Source of the DNA: Kiloniellaceae bacterium
GTDB lineage: Bacteria > Pseudomonadota > Alphaproteobacteria > Kiloniellales > J153
NCBI GenBank assembly: GCA_021776175.1
Contig: JAJFGJ010000037.1
Coordinates: 1 to 64,000, forward strand
DNA length: 64,000 bases
Direction: 5' to 3'
Part shown: one piece after another, positions 15,191 through 24,462 of the stretch
How positions within the stretch are numbered: position 1 is the first letter of the stretch
Layout of the letters: every line of letters begins with the position of its first letter
Position numbers and translations under genes: made by a program
Notes under the pieces: model-generated
Told to the model about the DNA's origin: nothing
Database searches by the model: none
What the model saw: only the letters and a program-made list of their open reading frames with translations

Positions 15191-16393
15191 GTGCGCGACA
15201 TCGTCGTTGTCCTCAACGCCGGTTCCTCTTCTTTGAAATTCGCTCTCTTTGCCGCGCCTCCTGGCCGGGGCCCGTCCCAAGGCGATCCTCTGGCGCTGCT
15301 TCGCGGGCAAGTTGAACGTCTGGGCGAGACACCTGAGTTGCGGATTCACGGTCAATCCGGCGAGGAGTTTTCTCATCCCCCCCGCCAGTCGCGGGTACGC
15401 CAGGCGCGAGATCATGCCGGGGCGCTGGAGTTGCTGCTCGACTGGTTCGAGCGGGACTCGAGGGACACACGGATCGTTTCCGCCGGGCATCGCGTGGTTC
15501 ATGGCGGCGTGCATTTCAGCGGGCCGCAACCGATCACGGCGCCGGCGATGGAAAAGCTGGCCGAGATCGCCCCCTTGGCGCCGCTTCACATGCCGCACAA
15601 TCTTGCCGCCATCCAAGCCGTTTCCAAGTGGCGGCCGGACTTGCCTCAGGTCGCGTGCTTCGACACCGCCTTTCACGCCACACAGCCCGCCGCCGCGACC
15701 CGGTTGGCCCTGCCGCGCGCCTATGGAGACGCGGGCTTGCGCCGCTATGGCTTTCACGGCCTGTCCTACGAATATGTCGTGGGCGCCCTCGCCCAAAAGA
15801 TCCCCGGCCATGTCTTACCGCGCCGCTTGATTGTCGCTCACCTGGGCAATGGCGCCAGCATGTGCGCGATTAAAGATGGCCGGAGCATCGCCACCACCAT
15901 GGGCTTCTCGACCCTGGACGGCCTGATGATGGGGACCCGCTGCGGCACGATAGATCCGGGCGTACTGCTTTATCTGCTGGACCGCGAAGGACTCGACGCG
16001 GCGGCCCTAAGCGAGCTTCTCTACGACCGCTCCGGTTTGCTTGGCGTGTCGGGAATTAGCAGCGATATGCGCACCCTGCTCGCCTCACCGGAGCCAGAGG
16101 CCGCCGAGGCGATTGAGTTATATTGCACCCGGATCGTGCGCGAGATCGGCTCCCTGGCCGCGGCCTTGGGGGGGCTGGATGCCTTGGTGTTCACGGGAGG
16201 CGTGGGCGAGAACGCGGGCCCGATCCGCGCCACCGTCTGTGACGGCGCGCGCTGGCTTGGTATCGAGCTCGATGAAACGGCGAACGCCCGCCACGGCCCC
16301 TGCCTGACCGTCCCCGCGAATCCGGTAACGGCCTGGGTCATTCCAACCGATGAAGAGCTGGTTATCGCCCGTCACACGCTCCAAAATACTTAA
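15191..16393 (+). CDS. ackA: Acetate kinase
   Basis: This 400-residue ASKHA-fold enzyme starts with a GTG at 15191 preceded by TTAGGAG. Motifs are VLNAGSSSLKF (phosphate 1), HRVVHGG, ARYGFHG-like RRYGFHGLSYEYV, AHLGNGASM (phosphate 2) and TGGVGENA (adenosine). It converts acetyl phosphate plus ADP to acetate plus ATP. In taurine-degrading bacteria the acetyl phosphate made by Xsc is usually handled by Pta. Here acetate kinase occupies that place, giving one ATP per acetyl phosphate, with acetate then needing reactivation elsewhere. Its stop overlaps the convergent regulator gene. Confidence 0.93.
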   Translation: MRDIVVVLNAGSSSLKFALFAAPPGRGPSQGDPLALLRGQVERLGETPELRIHGQSGEEFSHPPRQSRVRQARDHAGALELLLDWFERDSRDTRIVSAGHRVVHGGVHFSGPQPITAPAMEKLAEIAPLAPLHMPHNLAAIQAVSKWRPDLPQVACFDTAFHATQPAAATRLALPRAYGDAGLRRYGFHGLSYEYVVGALAQKIPGHVLPRRLIVAHLGNGASMCAIKDGRSIATTMGFSTLDGLMMGTRCGTIDPGVLLYLLDREGLDAAALSELLYDRSGLLGVSGISSDMRTLLASPEPEAAEAIELYCTRIVREIGSLAAALGGLDALVFTGGVGENAGPIRATVCDGARWLGIELDETANARHGPCLTVPANPVTAWVIPTDEELVIARHTLQNT

Positions 16394-17892
16394 GGTTTCG
16401 CGTGAATGATTTCCGCCAGCAATTTGATTCCTTCTGATATTTTCTCGGATTTAACAGACGAGAATCCCAGGCGAAAATAGTTCTTGGGCCCCTTGTCGCC
16501 GTGAAAAAACAGCGACCCCGGCTCCAGCACGATGCCTTGCCGCAAGGCTTTCGCCGCCAACTCGCCAGCGTCCATGGAATCCGGGCCCCGCACCCAATAG
16601 CTGGTGCCGCCGAAGGATGGCGTCAGCGCGCTATCGGGCAAGTAGGTATGTAGGGCCTCGCCCATGGCCTCCCAGCGGCTTCGATAGACCCGCTGCAATC
16701 TAGCGATCAAGGCGTCGTAGTACCCGCCGGAGACGAACAGCGCCACGGTTCTTTGGTTGTTCGAAGGTGGATGGCGCAAGATCATACGGCGCAGCATCCG
16801 TGCCTCCCGGATGAAGGCCGCCGAGGCGACCATGTAGCCGATCCGCAAACCGGGCGCGAGGCTCTTGGAAAACGAGCCGACATAAATGACGGTCCGATCC
16901 TGGTCCATGGACTTCAAGGCCGAGGTCGGCGAGCTGACGAAATTGGCCTCGGCCTCGTAGTCGTCCTCGATCACCGCGATGTTGCGCCGGGCGGCCATTT
17001 CCAGAAGCTCGACCCGGCGCTCCATGGGCATGGTCACCGTGGTCGGCGATTGGTGACTGGGCGTCACATAGACGCAGTTGCAGCGGTGCAGGGATTTGTC
17101 GACCACCATGCCCGCGCGATCGAGCGGAATGGGGCGCACCCGCGCCCCCGTCAATGCGAAAATGTTGCGGACATCGACATATCCAGGGTCTTCGACCCCG
17201 ACCGTCGTGCCGGGACCGGCGAGCAAGCGCGCGATCAGGTATAAGGCGTTCTGCGCCCCCATGGTGATAAGGATTTCATCCGCCGCGGCCCGCACGCCCC
17301 GGCGCGGCAGAACCCGCGTGCGCACTTCCTCGATCAATTGCGGGTCGTCTTCGTCGAAACGGTCTTCGGTCCAGCGGTTGATGGCTTCCACGCCCATGGC
17401 CTGACGCGAGCACAGACGCCAGGCGGCGACCGGAAACAGGCCTGGATCGGCCTGGCCATAAATAAAGGGATAGGGATATTGGCGCCAATTCGCGGGTTTT
17501 TTGATTTGTTCCCGGTCCGAGGGATGCAGGAGCAGCCGCTGGCTCCAATTGGCTAGGCGCCCGGGGTCCCCCGCTTCCTGGACCTGGACCTTGGGTTTAA
17601 TAGGTTCGTCAAGCATCTCGGTATTGACGAAATACCCGACCCGCTCTCGCGATTGCAGGAAGCCTTCATCGGCTAAGGCTTGATAGGCCAGGACGACCGT
17701 GTTGCGCGATACGCCAAGGGCGTGCGCCATGCGCCGGCAGGAAGGCAAGGGATTGTCCGCCCGCAGGTGCCCTTCAAGAATGGCGTCGACCAGATGACGC
17801 CTGATCTGCGCCTGAAGACCGATTTCGCCATCGTGGCGGACGGGAAAGATAAGCTCGCGCATACACCGGACCCAGGGGGCTTTTGGCACCAT
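16390..17892 (-). CDS. MocR-family PLP-dependent transcriptional regulator (TauR-like)
   Basis: This 500-residue protein has an N-terminal GntR-type winged helix (LPSCRRMAHALGVSRNTVVL at about residues 49-68) fused to a fold-type I aminotransferase domain with the PLP lysine in YVGSFSKSLAPGLRIGY. MocR regulators sense small amines; TauR in Rhodobacter and Paracoccus controls taurine genes. It lies just downstream of the transaminase gene and opposite ackA, which supports that role. ATG 17892 or ATG 17862 (MRELIFPV) are both possible; neither has a good ribosome-binding site. Confidence 0.85.
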   Translation of the reverse strand: MVPKAPWVRCMRELIFPVRHDGEIGLQAQIRRHLVDAILEGHLRADNPLPSCRRMAHALGVSRNTVVLAYQALADEGFLQSRERVGYFVNTEMLDEPIKPKVQVQEAGDPGRLANWSQRLLLHPSDREQIKKPANWRQYPYPFIYGQADPGLFPVAAWRLCSRQAMGVEAINRWTEDRFDEDDPQLIEEVRTRVLPRRGVRAAADEILITMGAQNALYLIARLLAGPGTTVGVEDPGYVDVRNIFALTGARVRPIPLDRAGMVVDKSLHRCNCVYVTPSHQSPTTVTMPMERRVELLEMAARRNIAVIEDDYEAEANFVSSPTSALKSMDQDRTVIYVGSFSKSLAPGLRIGYMVASAAFIREARMLRRMILRHPPSNNQRTVALFVSGGYYDALIARLQRVYRSRWEAMGEALHTYLPDSALTPSFGGTSYWVRGPDSMDAGELAAKALRQGIVLEPGSLFFHGDKGPKNYFRLGFSSVKSEKISEGIKLLAEIIHAKP

Positions 17893-17894
17893 AC

Positions 17895-17911
17895 GGCCAG
17901 AAACTCTGGCC
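17895..17911. promoter_or_regulatory. Perfect dyad at the regulator gene start
   Basis: GGCCAGA (17895-17901), AAC, TCTGGCC (17905-17911) is a perfect 7-3-7 dyad three bases upstream of the first possible regulator start codon. On the plus strand its right arm continues into CTGGCCCCATA and a second CTGG at 17922, echoing the TGGCC half-sites near xsc but with 16-base rather than 23-base spacing. It may be an autoregulatory site or a terminator for the transaminase message. Confidence 0.4.
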
Positions 17912-17961
17912 CCATATCCCCCTGGTACTAACTGTAGAGCGGCGTTAGCTGTCCGGCAAGC

Positions 17962-19281
17962 TTAGTGCGCCTTCAGCACCTCGCGCAGTTTGGTGAATAT
18001 CTCGTCGAGATGCTTGTCCTCGCTGACCAGGGGTGGCGAGACGAGCACGCTGTCGCCGGTCATCTTGACCATCAGCCCGGCATCGTAGAGTTGCTGCATG
18101 ACCGCCAGGCCGCGCAAGCCCGGCGCCTCCATGGGCGCCAGGTCTATCCCGCCCAGCAGGCCATAGCCGCGGATGTCCGTGACCACCGGCAGGTCCTTGA
18201 AGCTGTACAGCATCTCGAGGAATTTAGGCGCCATCTTGGCGGCGCGCTCGACCAATTGCTCCTCTTCGAAGATATCGCGGGTCACCAGGGCGGCAACGGC
18301 GGCCACCGGACAGCCCGAGTAGGTGTAGCCGTGGAACAATTCAACGGCGGTTTCCGGCACGGCGTTAGTGATCGTGTCGTAAATCTTATCGTGGACCGCG
18401 ACCGCGCCCATGGGCACCACACCGTTGGTCAGGGCCTTGGCCATGGTGATCATATCGGGCACCACGTCAAAGCTGTCCGAGGCGAACTGCCTGCCGGTGC
18501 GGCCAAAGGCGGTGATGACCTCATCGAAGATCAGCAGAATGTGGTGCTGGTCGCATATTTCACGCAGGCGTTTCAAATACCCCTTCGGCGGCACCAGGAC
18601 GCCGGTCGAACCGGCAATCGGCTCCACGATGCAGGCCGCGATGGAATCGGCGCCATGCAGATCGACCATGCGCTGCAAGTCGTCGGCGAGTTCGGCCCCC
18701 GTTTCCGGTTCGCCCACGGTGAACTTATGCTCCGGCAAATGAGTGTGGCGCATATGCACGACGCCAGGCAGGCCGATACCGAAGGCCTTCTTGTTGTTGA
18801 CCATGCCGGCCACCGAAATGCCGCCGAAGTTGACGCCATGATAGGAGCGCTCGCGCCCAACCAGGCGGGTACGCTGCCCCTCGCCCCGCACCCGCTGATA
18901 AGCGAGCGCGATCTTCAGCGCGGTCTCGACCGCCTCCGAGCCGGAGTTGGTGTAGAAAATGTGATTGAGATCGCCCGGCGTCAGAGCCGCGATCCGGCGC
19001 GACAGCTCAAAGGTGACCGGATGGCCGAACTGGAACGGCGGCGAGTAGTCGAGCTCCGTCAAGGCCTCGTGAACCGCGTCCGCGATCTCGCGCCGGCCAT
19101 GGCCGGCGGCGACGCAAAACAGGCCCGAAGAGCCGTCGATAACCGTGTCGCCCTTGTGGGTCGTGTAATACATGCCCTTGGCGCCGACGATCAGGCGCGG
19201 ATTGGCCTTGAAGTGCCGGTTTGCCGTGAACGGCATCCAGTGCTGTTCAAGCGAATTCGGGATCTTCTTTAAGGTAGACAT
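17962..19281 (-). CDS. Omega-amino acid:pyruvate transaminase (candidate taurine / beta-alanine transaminase)
   Basis: This 439-residue class III aminotransferase closely follows the Pseudomonas omega-amino acid:pyruvate transaminase pattern: HWMPFTANRHFKANPRLIV at the N-terminus, FYTNSGSEAVETALK, LLIFDEVITAFGRTG (PLP Asp) and the PLP lysine in MITMAKALTNGVVPMGAV. It moves the amino group of beta-alanine, taurine or hypotaurine to pyruvate, giving alanine and an aldehyde. With alanine dehydrogenase, the TauR-like regulator and xsc close by, taurine is the favoured substrate. Beta-alanine is the main alternative and is the better known substrate of this sequence type. A TGGCC direct repeat lies 62 bases upstream. 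Confidence 0.85.
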   Translation of the reverse strand: MSTLKKIPNSLEQHWMPFTANRHFKANPRLIVGAKGMYYTTHKGDTVIDGSSGLFCVAAGHGRREIADAVHEALTELDYSPPFQFGHPVTFELSRRIAALTPGDLNHIFYTNSGSEAVETALKIALAYQRVRGEGQRTRLVGRERSYHGVNFGGISVAGMVNNKKAFGIGLPGVVHMRHTHLPEHKFTVGEPETGAELADDLQRMVDLHGADSIAACIVEPIAGSTGVLVPPKGYLKRLREICDQHHILLIFDEVITAFGRTGRQFASDSFDVVPDMITMAKALTNGVVPMGAVAVHDKIYDTITNAVPETAVELFHGYTYSGCPVAAVAALVTRDIFEEEQLVERAAKMAPKFLEMLYSFKDLPVVTDIRGYGLLGGIDLAPMEAPGLRGLAVMQQLYDAGLMVKMTGDSVLVSPPLVSEDKHLDEIFTKLREVLKAH

Positions 19282-19343
19282 GACAGTTACCCATCCAATG
19301 ATGTTTATGCTTGGCTTTAGATTAATCCCGCCATGGACCGCCG

Positions 19344-19377
19344 GGCTAGACCCAATTGGCGGGATTGCGTGAGGCCA
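19344..19377 (-). promoter_or_regulatory. Direct-repeat element TGGCC-N18-TGG, copy 3 (transaminase promoter)
   Basis: On the minus strand: TGGCCTCACG, 12 bases, then TTGGGTCTAGCC, with half-sites 23 bases apart. It ends 62 bases before the transaminase ATG (19281). It shares 13 consecutive bases (ATCTGGCCTCACG on the minus strand) with copy 1. It overlaps a separate dyad, AATCCCGCCA (19324-19333) and TGGCGGGATT (19357-19366). Confidence 0.6.
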
Positions 19378-19427
19378 GATCCCGAAGAAAACGGGAGGAA
19401 TCCAAGGGTATTCCGGGCTGGTCTAGC

Positions 19428-20735
19428 CTACCAATACGCCAGCGCGTCTTGGTACAGGCCCTTAAGTTCTTCCTTCCCGATGCCGCGCGGGGCATTGTCG
19501 AGCAGCCGCCGCTGGGGGAAAGAGCCCTCCGTGAGGTCGGGGATATCGTCCTGGTTGTAGCCGACGCCGCGAATGCCGTTCGGCATGTCCGTGGATTTCA
19601 TGAACTGTATGATTTGGTCCGCGAGAATCTCGCCGGCGTCGCGTTCCGTCGCGCCCCGGATGTCGGCGCCCAACAGGCCGGCCGCCTCCAGATGCCGTTC
19701 CGGGCAGGCCTCGGCGGTGAAGCGGAACACGGCCGGCGCATTCACGATCACCGACATGCCGTGCGGCACGATGGCCTCGCCCTTGGGATAGCCGTTGGGC
19801 TGAAAGTCGCGGACTAGGCCGGAGACGGAATAGGACATGCCGTGGGGGGCGTGACAGCCGGCGTTGCCGAAGGCGATCCCGGCCAGGGTCGCGGCCCACA
19901 TGAGCTGACTCCTGGCCTGCGTATCGGCTGGATCGTTGACCCCGTTCACCAGGTTCCGGCCCAATATTAGCAGGGCCTCGCGGCATCCCAGATCGCTCCA
20001 GGGGTTGGCGCCTTGGCTCATGGGGCGCAGGCTGGGCCGGGCCGGGGCCTTGCGCCGGGTATAGGCAAGCGCGGTGTAGGATTCCAAGGCGTGGCTCAAG
20101 ACGTCGAAGGCGCTAGCCGCGACCACGTTCTTGGGCAGGCTATGGGTGCATTCCGGATCGACCAGGGCCATGGTGGGCCGCATGAAGCGCGAGACGATAC
20201 CGGTCTTGGCCTTCATGGATAAGAGGTCGAAGACGGCGATGCCGGTACATTCACTGCCGGTCCCACAGGTCGAGGGACAGGCGATATGAGTCTTGAGCGG
20301 CCCAGGGACCGCTTGCCCGCCGCCGATCGGCGGGTTGACATAGGTTAGGAACTCCGCCGGGTAGGTCGAATAGAGGTTGGCCGCCTTGGCGGTATCCATC
20401 ACCGAACCGCCGCCGACGGAAACAAAGCCATCGAACTTACCCTCCTGGGCAAAGCGGGTAGCGGCCTTGAACGATTCGTCGGTGGGCTCGACACGAACCT
20501 CGTCATAGACGACGACGTCGATCCCCGCGCCTTCAAGCGCGGCCTTGACCACGGCGACGTGTTCCAGACCGGCCATGACCTTATCGGTCATCAAGGCCGC
20601 CCGTGCTACCCCCAGCGACGCGGCGTGATCGCCCGCCTCGCGAAGGACACCCGGACCGAAAGTGATCGCCGAGGCGTCGATCGAAAACGCCTCGTCTCCA
20701 CCCTCGCTGGGCGCAAAATAGTGACAACAAGCCAT
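19428..20735 (-). CDS. Hydroxyacid-oxoacid transhydrogenase (iron-containing alcohol dehydrogenase family)
   Basis: This 435-residue protein begins [20 protein letters not shown] and has [30 protein letters not shown] and CHALESYT-like [15 protein letters not shown]. Together with the insert [11 protein letters not shown] this matches the ADHFE1/HOT subgroup rather than ordinary alcohol dehydrogenases. HOT couples 4-hydroxybutyrate oxidation to 2-oxoglutarate reduction without free NAD. The conserved metal histidines appear in [13 protein letters not shown] and VPHGMSV. The start codon lies inside a hairpin, and no ribosome-binding site is visible. It lies directly downstream of ald. The relation of a HOT enzyme to sulfonate use is unclear. 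Confidence 0.87.
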   Translation of the reverse strand: MACCHYFAPSEGGDEAFSIDASAITFGPGVLREAGDHAASLGVARAALMTDKVMAGLEHVAVVKAALEGAGIDVVVYDEVRVEPTDESFKAATRFAQEGKFDGFVSVGGGSVMDTAKAANLYSTYPAEFLTYVNPPIGGGQAVPGPLKTHIACPSTCGTGSECTGIAVFDLLSMKAKTGIVSRFMRPTMALVDPECTHSLPKNVVAASAFDVLSHALESYTALAYTRRKAPARPSLRPMSQGANPWSDLGCREALLILGRNLVNGVNDPADTQARSQLMWAATLAGIAFGNAGCHAPHGMSYSVSGLVRDFQPNGYPKGEAIVPHGMSVIVNAPAVFRFTAEACPERHLEAAGLLGADIRGATERDAGEILADQIIQFMKSTDMPNGIRGVGYNQDDIPDLTEGSFPQRRLLDNAPRGIGKEELKGLYQDALAYW

Positions 20736-20757
20736 GGCCCGATTTTACCGGGCCATG
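20733..20757 (-). promoter_or_regulatory. Hairpin containing the start codon of the transhydrogenase gene
   Basis: CATGGCCCG (20733-20741) and CGGGCCATG (20749-20757) are perfect nine-base arms around ATTTTAC. The element fills the 28-base gap between the ald stop and the transhydrogenase ATG (20735), and the ATG is the end of the downstream arm. The structure would bury the initiation codon unless unfolded by ribosomes finishing ald, or it may terminate part of the ald transcript. Confidence 0.6.
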
Positions 20758-20763
20758 CGCCGC

Positions 20764-21882
20764 TTACAAGCCCAGGAACTGCTTGGCCGGGGTATAATTC
20801 ATGCCATGGGCCTCGGCGACCGCTTCGTAGGACACCTCGCCGCCAGCCACATTCAGGCCGTTCATAAGGTGTTTGTCGTCCGCCAGAGCCTTCTTATACC
20901 CCTTGTCGGCCAAGGCGAGGGTGAACGGCAGGGTCGCGTTGTTAAGCGCGAAGGTCGAAGTGCGCGCGACCGCGCCGGGCATATTGGTGACGCAGTAGTG
21001 AACCACGCCTTCCTCGACATAAGTCGGATCGGTATGGGTGGTCCCGCGCGAGGTTTCGGCGCAACCGCCCTGGTCGATGGCGATATCGACGAAGACCGAA
21101 CCGGGCCGCATGTGCCGCATCATATTCCGGGTAACCAGTTTCGGCGCCGCCGCGCCCGGGACCAGCACCGCGCCAATCACCAAGTCCGCCCCGGTCACGA
21201 GGGTTTCAATCGCATCGACGGTCGAATAGATCGTATTCAGCATGGGACCGAACTGAAGGTCGAGAGCGTAGAGCTGCTCGATGCTGCGGTCGATGACCGT
21301 GACGTGCGCCTCCATGCCCATGGCCATGCGCGCTGCGTTGGTGCCGGAGACGCCGCCGCCGATGATCACGACCTTGGCGGCGGCCACGCCGGGAACGCCG
21401 CCCAGCAACATGCCCGACCCGCCCTGCTCTTTTTCGAGGCAGTGCGCGCCGACCTGAACCGACATGCGCCCCGCGACCTCGCTCATGGGCGCCAATAGGG
21501 GCAAACCGCCATGCACATTGGTGACCGTCTCATAAGCGATGGCGATGCACCCGGACTCCATCAGGCCCTTGGTCTGAGGCAAGTCGGGGGCCAAGTGCAG
21601 GTAGGTAAAGAGCACCTGGCCCTGGCGCAGCTTGCCGTACTCTTCAGCCTGCGGCTCCTTGACCTTCACGATCATATCGGCCACGGCGAAAACGTCGTCC
21701 GCGGTCGGGGCGATCTGGGCCCCCACGGCCTCGAAATCGGCGTCCTCGAAGCCGATACCCGATCCGGCGTTTTTCTGGACGATGACCTTGTGCCCGTGAT
21801 GAATCAACTCCCGCACCGAACCCGGTACCAGGCCGACACGGTACTCATGGACTTTGATTTCCTTTGGAACGCCTATCAGCAT
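20764..21882 (-). CDS. ald: Alanine dehydrogenase
   Basis: This 372-residue NAD-dependent enzyme starts [20 protein letters not shown], the diagnostic opening of Ald (with the catalytic Arg of EYRVGL). It has [16 protein letters not shown] and the Rossmann motif [19 protein letters not shown]. It oxidises L-alanine to pyruvate and ammonium. In taurine-using bacteria Ald regenerates the pyruvate consumed by the taurine transaminase, which fits the neighbouring genes. A CTTGG...CCAAG dyad lies about 34 bases upstream. Confidence 0.95.
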   Translation of the reverse strand: MLIGVPKEIKVHEYRVGLVPGSVRELIHHGHKVIVQKNAGSGIGFEDADFEAVGAQIAPTADDVFAVADMIVKVKEPQAEEYGKLRQGQVLFTYLHLAPDLPQTKGLMESGCIAIAYETVTNVHGGLPLLAPMSEVAGRMSVQVGAHCLEKEQGGSGMLLGGVPGVAAAKVVIIGGGVSGTNAARMAMGMEAHVTVIDRSIEQLYALDLQFGPMLNTIYSTVDAIETLVTGADLVIGAVLVPGAAAPKLVTRNMMRHMRPGSVFVDIAIDQGGCAETSRGTTHTDPTYVEEGVVHYCVTNMPGAVARTSTFALNNATLPFTLALADKGYKKALADDKHLMNGLNVAGGEVSYEAVAEAHGMNYTPAKQFLGL

Positions 21883-21915
21883 CTTTTTGCTCCTGACGAC
21901 TGAAGGTTGATTGTA

Positions 21916-21933
21916 CTTGGAACTAAACCCAAG
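21916..21933. promoter_or_regulatory. Dyad upstream of ald
   Basis: CTTGG (21916-21920), an eight-base spacer AACTAAAC, and CCAAG (21929-21933) form a dyad in the 66-base gap upstream of ald. It is A/T-rich for this genome and is well placed for an operator. The regulator is unknown. It does not carry the TGGCC element of the neighbouring promoters. Confidence 0.35.
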
Positions 21934-21948
21934 GCCGGCGCGATTGGA

Positions 21949-24396
21949 TCATGCGCGCACCCGCTCCGACTTCGGATCGTACATGGGACGCAAGCTAGCG
22001 GTGGCGGCGAAGCGCGTGCCGGCGACCTCGATCTCGTAGCGGCCCGCTTTCACGAATTCGGCGTCGACGCCGCCGGGATCGTTCACATAACCCAAGCCAA
22101 TCGCGCGGCCCAAGGCGTGACCGTAATTTCCGGAACTCAGATATCCCACGATCTTGCCGTCGCGGTAGATCGGCTCGTTGTGGTAGAGCAAGGGCGCCGG
22201 ATCCTCGAGCGCGAACTGAACCAGACGTTTCGTGACCCCGTTCTCCTTCTGGCGCAAAAGTGCGTCGCGGCCAATGAAGGGTACGTTCTTATCCAGACGG
22301 CAGGCGAAGCCGAGGCCGGCTTCGATCGGCGTATCCTCCTCGCTGATGTCGTGGCCCCAGTGACGATAAGCCTTTTCGATCCGGCAGGAATCGAGGACGT
22401 GCATCCCGGCCAGCTTCAGGCCGTGGGCGGCGCCCTTGGCCATAACGGCATCGAAGGCCCCGGCGGCGAACTCACTGGGCACATAGATTTCCCAACCGAG
22501 TTCCCCGACATAGGTGATGCGGAACGCCCGCGCCAGGCCATAGCCAATCTCGATTTCCTTGCAAGTTCCGAAAGGAAAGGCCTCGTTGGACAAGTCGGCG
22601 CCGGTTACCTCCGACAAAAGCGCGCGGCTGTTCGGTCCCATGATGCCCATGACCGCATAGCCGGAAGTCACCTCGGTCACTGTGACGTGGGCGTCCTCGG
22701 GCGTGTTGCGGCGCAGCCAATCCAGGTTGCGCGGCCCCACGGCGGCACCGGTCACGACAAAAAACCGATCCTTCGCCAGGCGCGTCACGGTCAGGTCGGC
22801 CTCGATACCGCCGCGTTCGTTGAGCCACTGGGTATAGACGACCCGGCCCGGTTCCACCGCCACGTCATTGGCGCAGATTCGTTGAAGGACATTCTCCGCA
22901 TCGCGCCCCTGAACCATGAACTTGGCGAAGGAGCTCTGGTCGAACAGGCCGACCGCTTCGCGCACCGCCTTGTGTTCGGCGGCCGCGTGGGGGAACCAAT
23001 TTTGGCGCCCGAAGCTGTATTCGTACTTCGGCTCGACACCTTCGGGTGCGAACCAGTTCGGACGCTCCCACCCGGCGACCTCGCCGAAGCACGCGCCGCG
23101 CGCTTTCAAGCGGTCATGCAGGGGCGATACGCGCACCCCCCGCGCGCTTTCGAACTGCAGGTAGGGCCAGTGCATGGCGTAAAGCACACCCAAGGCCTCG
23201 GCGGCGCGCACTTCCAGGTATTTCTTGTTTTTCTGAAAGGGTTCCATGCGCCGGATGTCAACCTCGGAAAGGTCCATGGTCGGCGCGCCCTCGACGATCC
23301 ATTCGGCCAGCGCCTTGCCGGCACCGCCGGAGGATTGAATGCCAATCGAGTTGAAGCCGGCCCCGACAAAGTAGTTGCGCAACTCCGGCGCCTCTCCGAG
23401 CAGATAGCGGTCGTCGGGAGTGAAACTCTCAGGCCCGTTGAAGAAGGTTCGGATACCGGCGGTTTCCAGCGCCGGTATCCGATGCATCGCGCCCTCGAGA
23501 ATAGGCATAAAATGATCCATGTCCTCGGGCAATTCGTCGAAGCAGAAGTCCTCGGGGATGCCGTCCATGCCCCAGGGTTTGGCGTTGGGCTCGAAAGCAC
23601 CGATCAGAAGCTTGCCCGCGTCTTCCTTAATATAGGCGCTGCTATCCATGTCGCGCAGAACCGGTAAGTTTGGAGTTATCTCCGCCATGGGTTCGGTCAC
23701 CACATAGAAGTGCTCGCACGCATGTAGCGGGACATTCACGCCCGCCATGAGTCCGACTTCACGGCCCCACATGCCGGCGCAATTGACGACCACCTCAGCC
23801 TCTATTTCACCGCGTTCGGTCCGCACGCCGGTGGCCCGCCCCTTGTCGGTCATGATGCCCGTGACCTTGGTATCCTCGAAGATCTGAGCCCCGCCCATGC
23901 GTGCGCCCTTGGCCAGGGCCATGGTGGTATCCGTGGGGTTGGTTTGGCCGTCCTTGGGGAAATAGACCCCGCCGATCACGTCTTCGACGTTCATGGGGGG
24001 GTAGAGTTCCTGGATCTCGCGCGGGTTCAGGAGGTGAGCCTCGACACCCAGGACCTTCGCCAGACCGGCGGCGCGGCGATGCTCTTCCCAACGGCCTTCG
24101 TTGGTGGCGATTCCGAGACTGCCGTTCTGCTTTAGCCCGGTCGCTTGCCCGGTTTCTTCTTCCAGGGTCAGGAACAGCCGCATGGAGTACTGCGCCAAGC
24201 GGGTCAAGGTCAGGCTGCCCAGAACCTCCCGCACCAGGCCCGCGGCATGCCAAGTGGTGCCGCTGGTCAGCTTTTTGCGCTCCAGCACGACCACATCGCG
24301 CCAGCCCAGCTTGGTCAGGTGGTAGGCCAGCGAACAGCCGACGATGCCTCCGCCAACGATAGCAACCCTGGTTTTCTTGGGAAGATTTTTCGCCAT
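21949..24396 (-). CDS. FAD-dependent dimethylglycine/sarcosine dehydrogenase-like protein with GcvT domain
   Basis: This 815-residue protein has an N-terminal FAD-binding oxidoreductase domain (VAIVGGGIVGCSLAYHL; then LTSGTTWHAAGLV, the site where mitochondrial homologues attach FAD to His). A linker domain and a C-terminal folate-binding aminomethyltransferase (GcvT) domain follow (GYAVMGIMGPNSRALL, YVGELGWEIYVPSE). Such enzymes remove N-methyl groups from glycine derivatives and pass the one-carbon unit to tetrahydrofolate. In this setting an N-methylated taurine is a possible substrate; dimethylglycine or sarcosine are the conservative choices. Copy 4 of the TGGCC element lies 66 bases upstream. 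Confidence 0.85.
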   Translation of the reverse strand: MAKNLPKKTRVAIVGGGIVGCSLAYHLTKLGWRDVVVLERKKLTSGTTWHAAGLVREVLGSLTLTRLAQYSMRLFLTLEEETGQATGLKQNGSLGIATNEGRWEEHRRAAGLAKVLGVEAHLLNPREIQELYPPMNVEDVIGGVYFPKDGQTNPTDTTMALAKGARMGGAQIFEDTKVTGIMTDKGRATGVRTERGEIEAEVVVNCAGMWGREVGLMAGVNVPLHACEHFYVVTEPMAEITPNLPVLRDMDSSAYIKEDAGKLLIGAFEPNAKPWGMDGIPEDFCFDELPEDMDHFMPILEGAMHRIPALETAGIRTFFNGPESFTPDDRYLLGEAPELRNYFVGAGFNSIGIQSSGGAGKALAEWIVEGAPTMDLSEVDIRRMEPFQKNKKYLEVRAAEALGVLYAMHWPYLQFESARGVRVSPLHDRLKARGACFGEVAGWERPNWFAPEGVEPKYEYSFGRQNWFPHAAAEHKAVREAVGLFDQSSFAKFMVQGRDAENVLQRICANDVAVEPGRVVYTQWLNERGGIEADLTVTRLAKDRFFVVTGAAVGPRNLDWLRRNTPEDAHVTVTEVTSGYAVMGIMGPNSRALLSEVTGADLSNEAFPFGTCKEIEIGYGLARAFRITYVGELGWEIYVPSEFAAGAFDAVMAKGAAHGLKLAGMHVLDSCRIEKAYRHWGHDISEEDTPIEAGLGFACRLDKNVPFIGRDALLRQKENGVTKRLVQFALEDPAPLLYHNEPIYRDGKIVGYLSSGNYGHALGRAIGLGYVNDPGGVDAEFVKAGRYEIEVAGTRFAATASLRPMYDPKSERVRA

Positions 24397-24462
24397 GGCC
24401 GCAAACTCCCATCCACGCCCCGAATGACCTCGAGGCGGACCCTATTCCTCGATCACGGTGAC

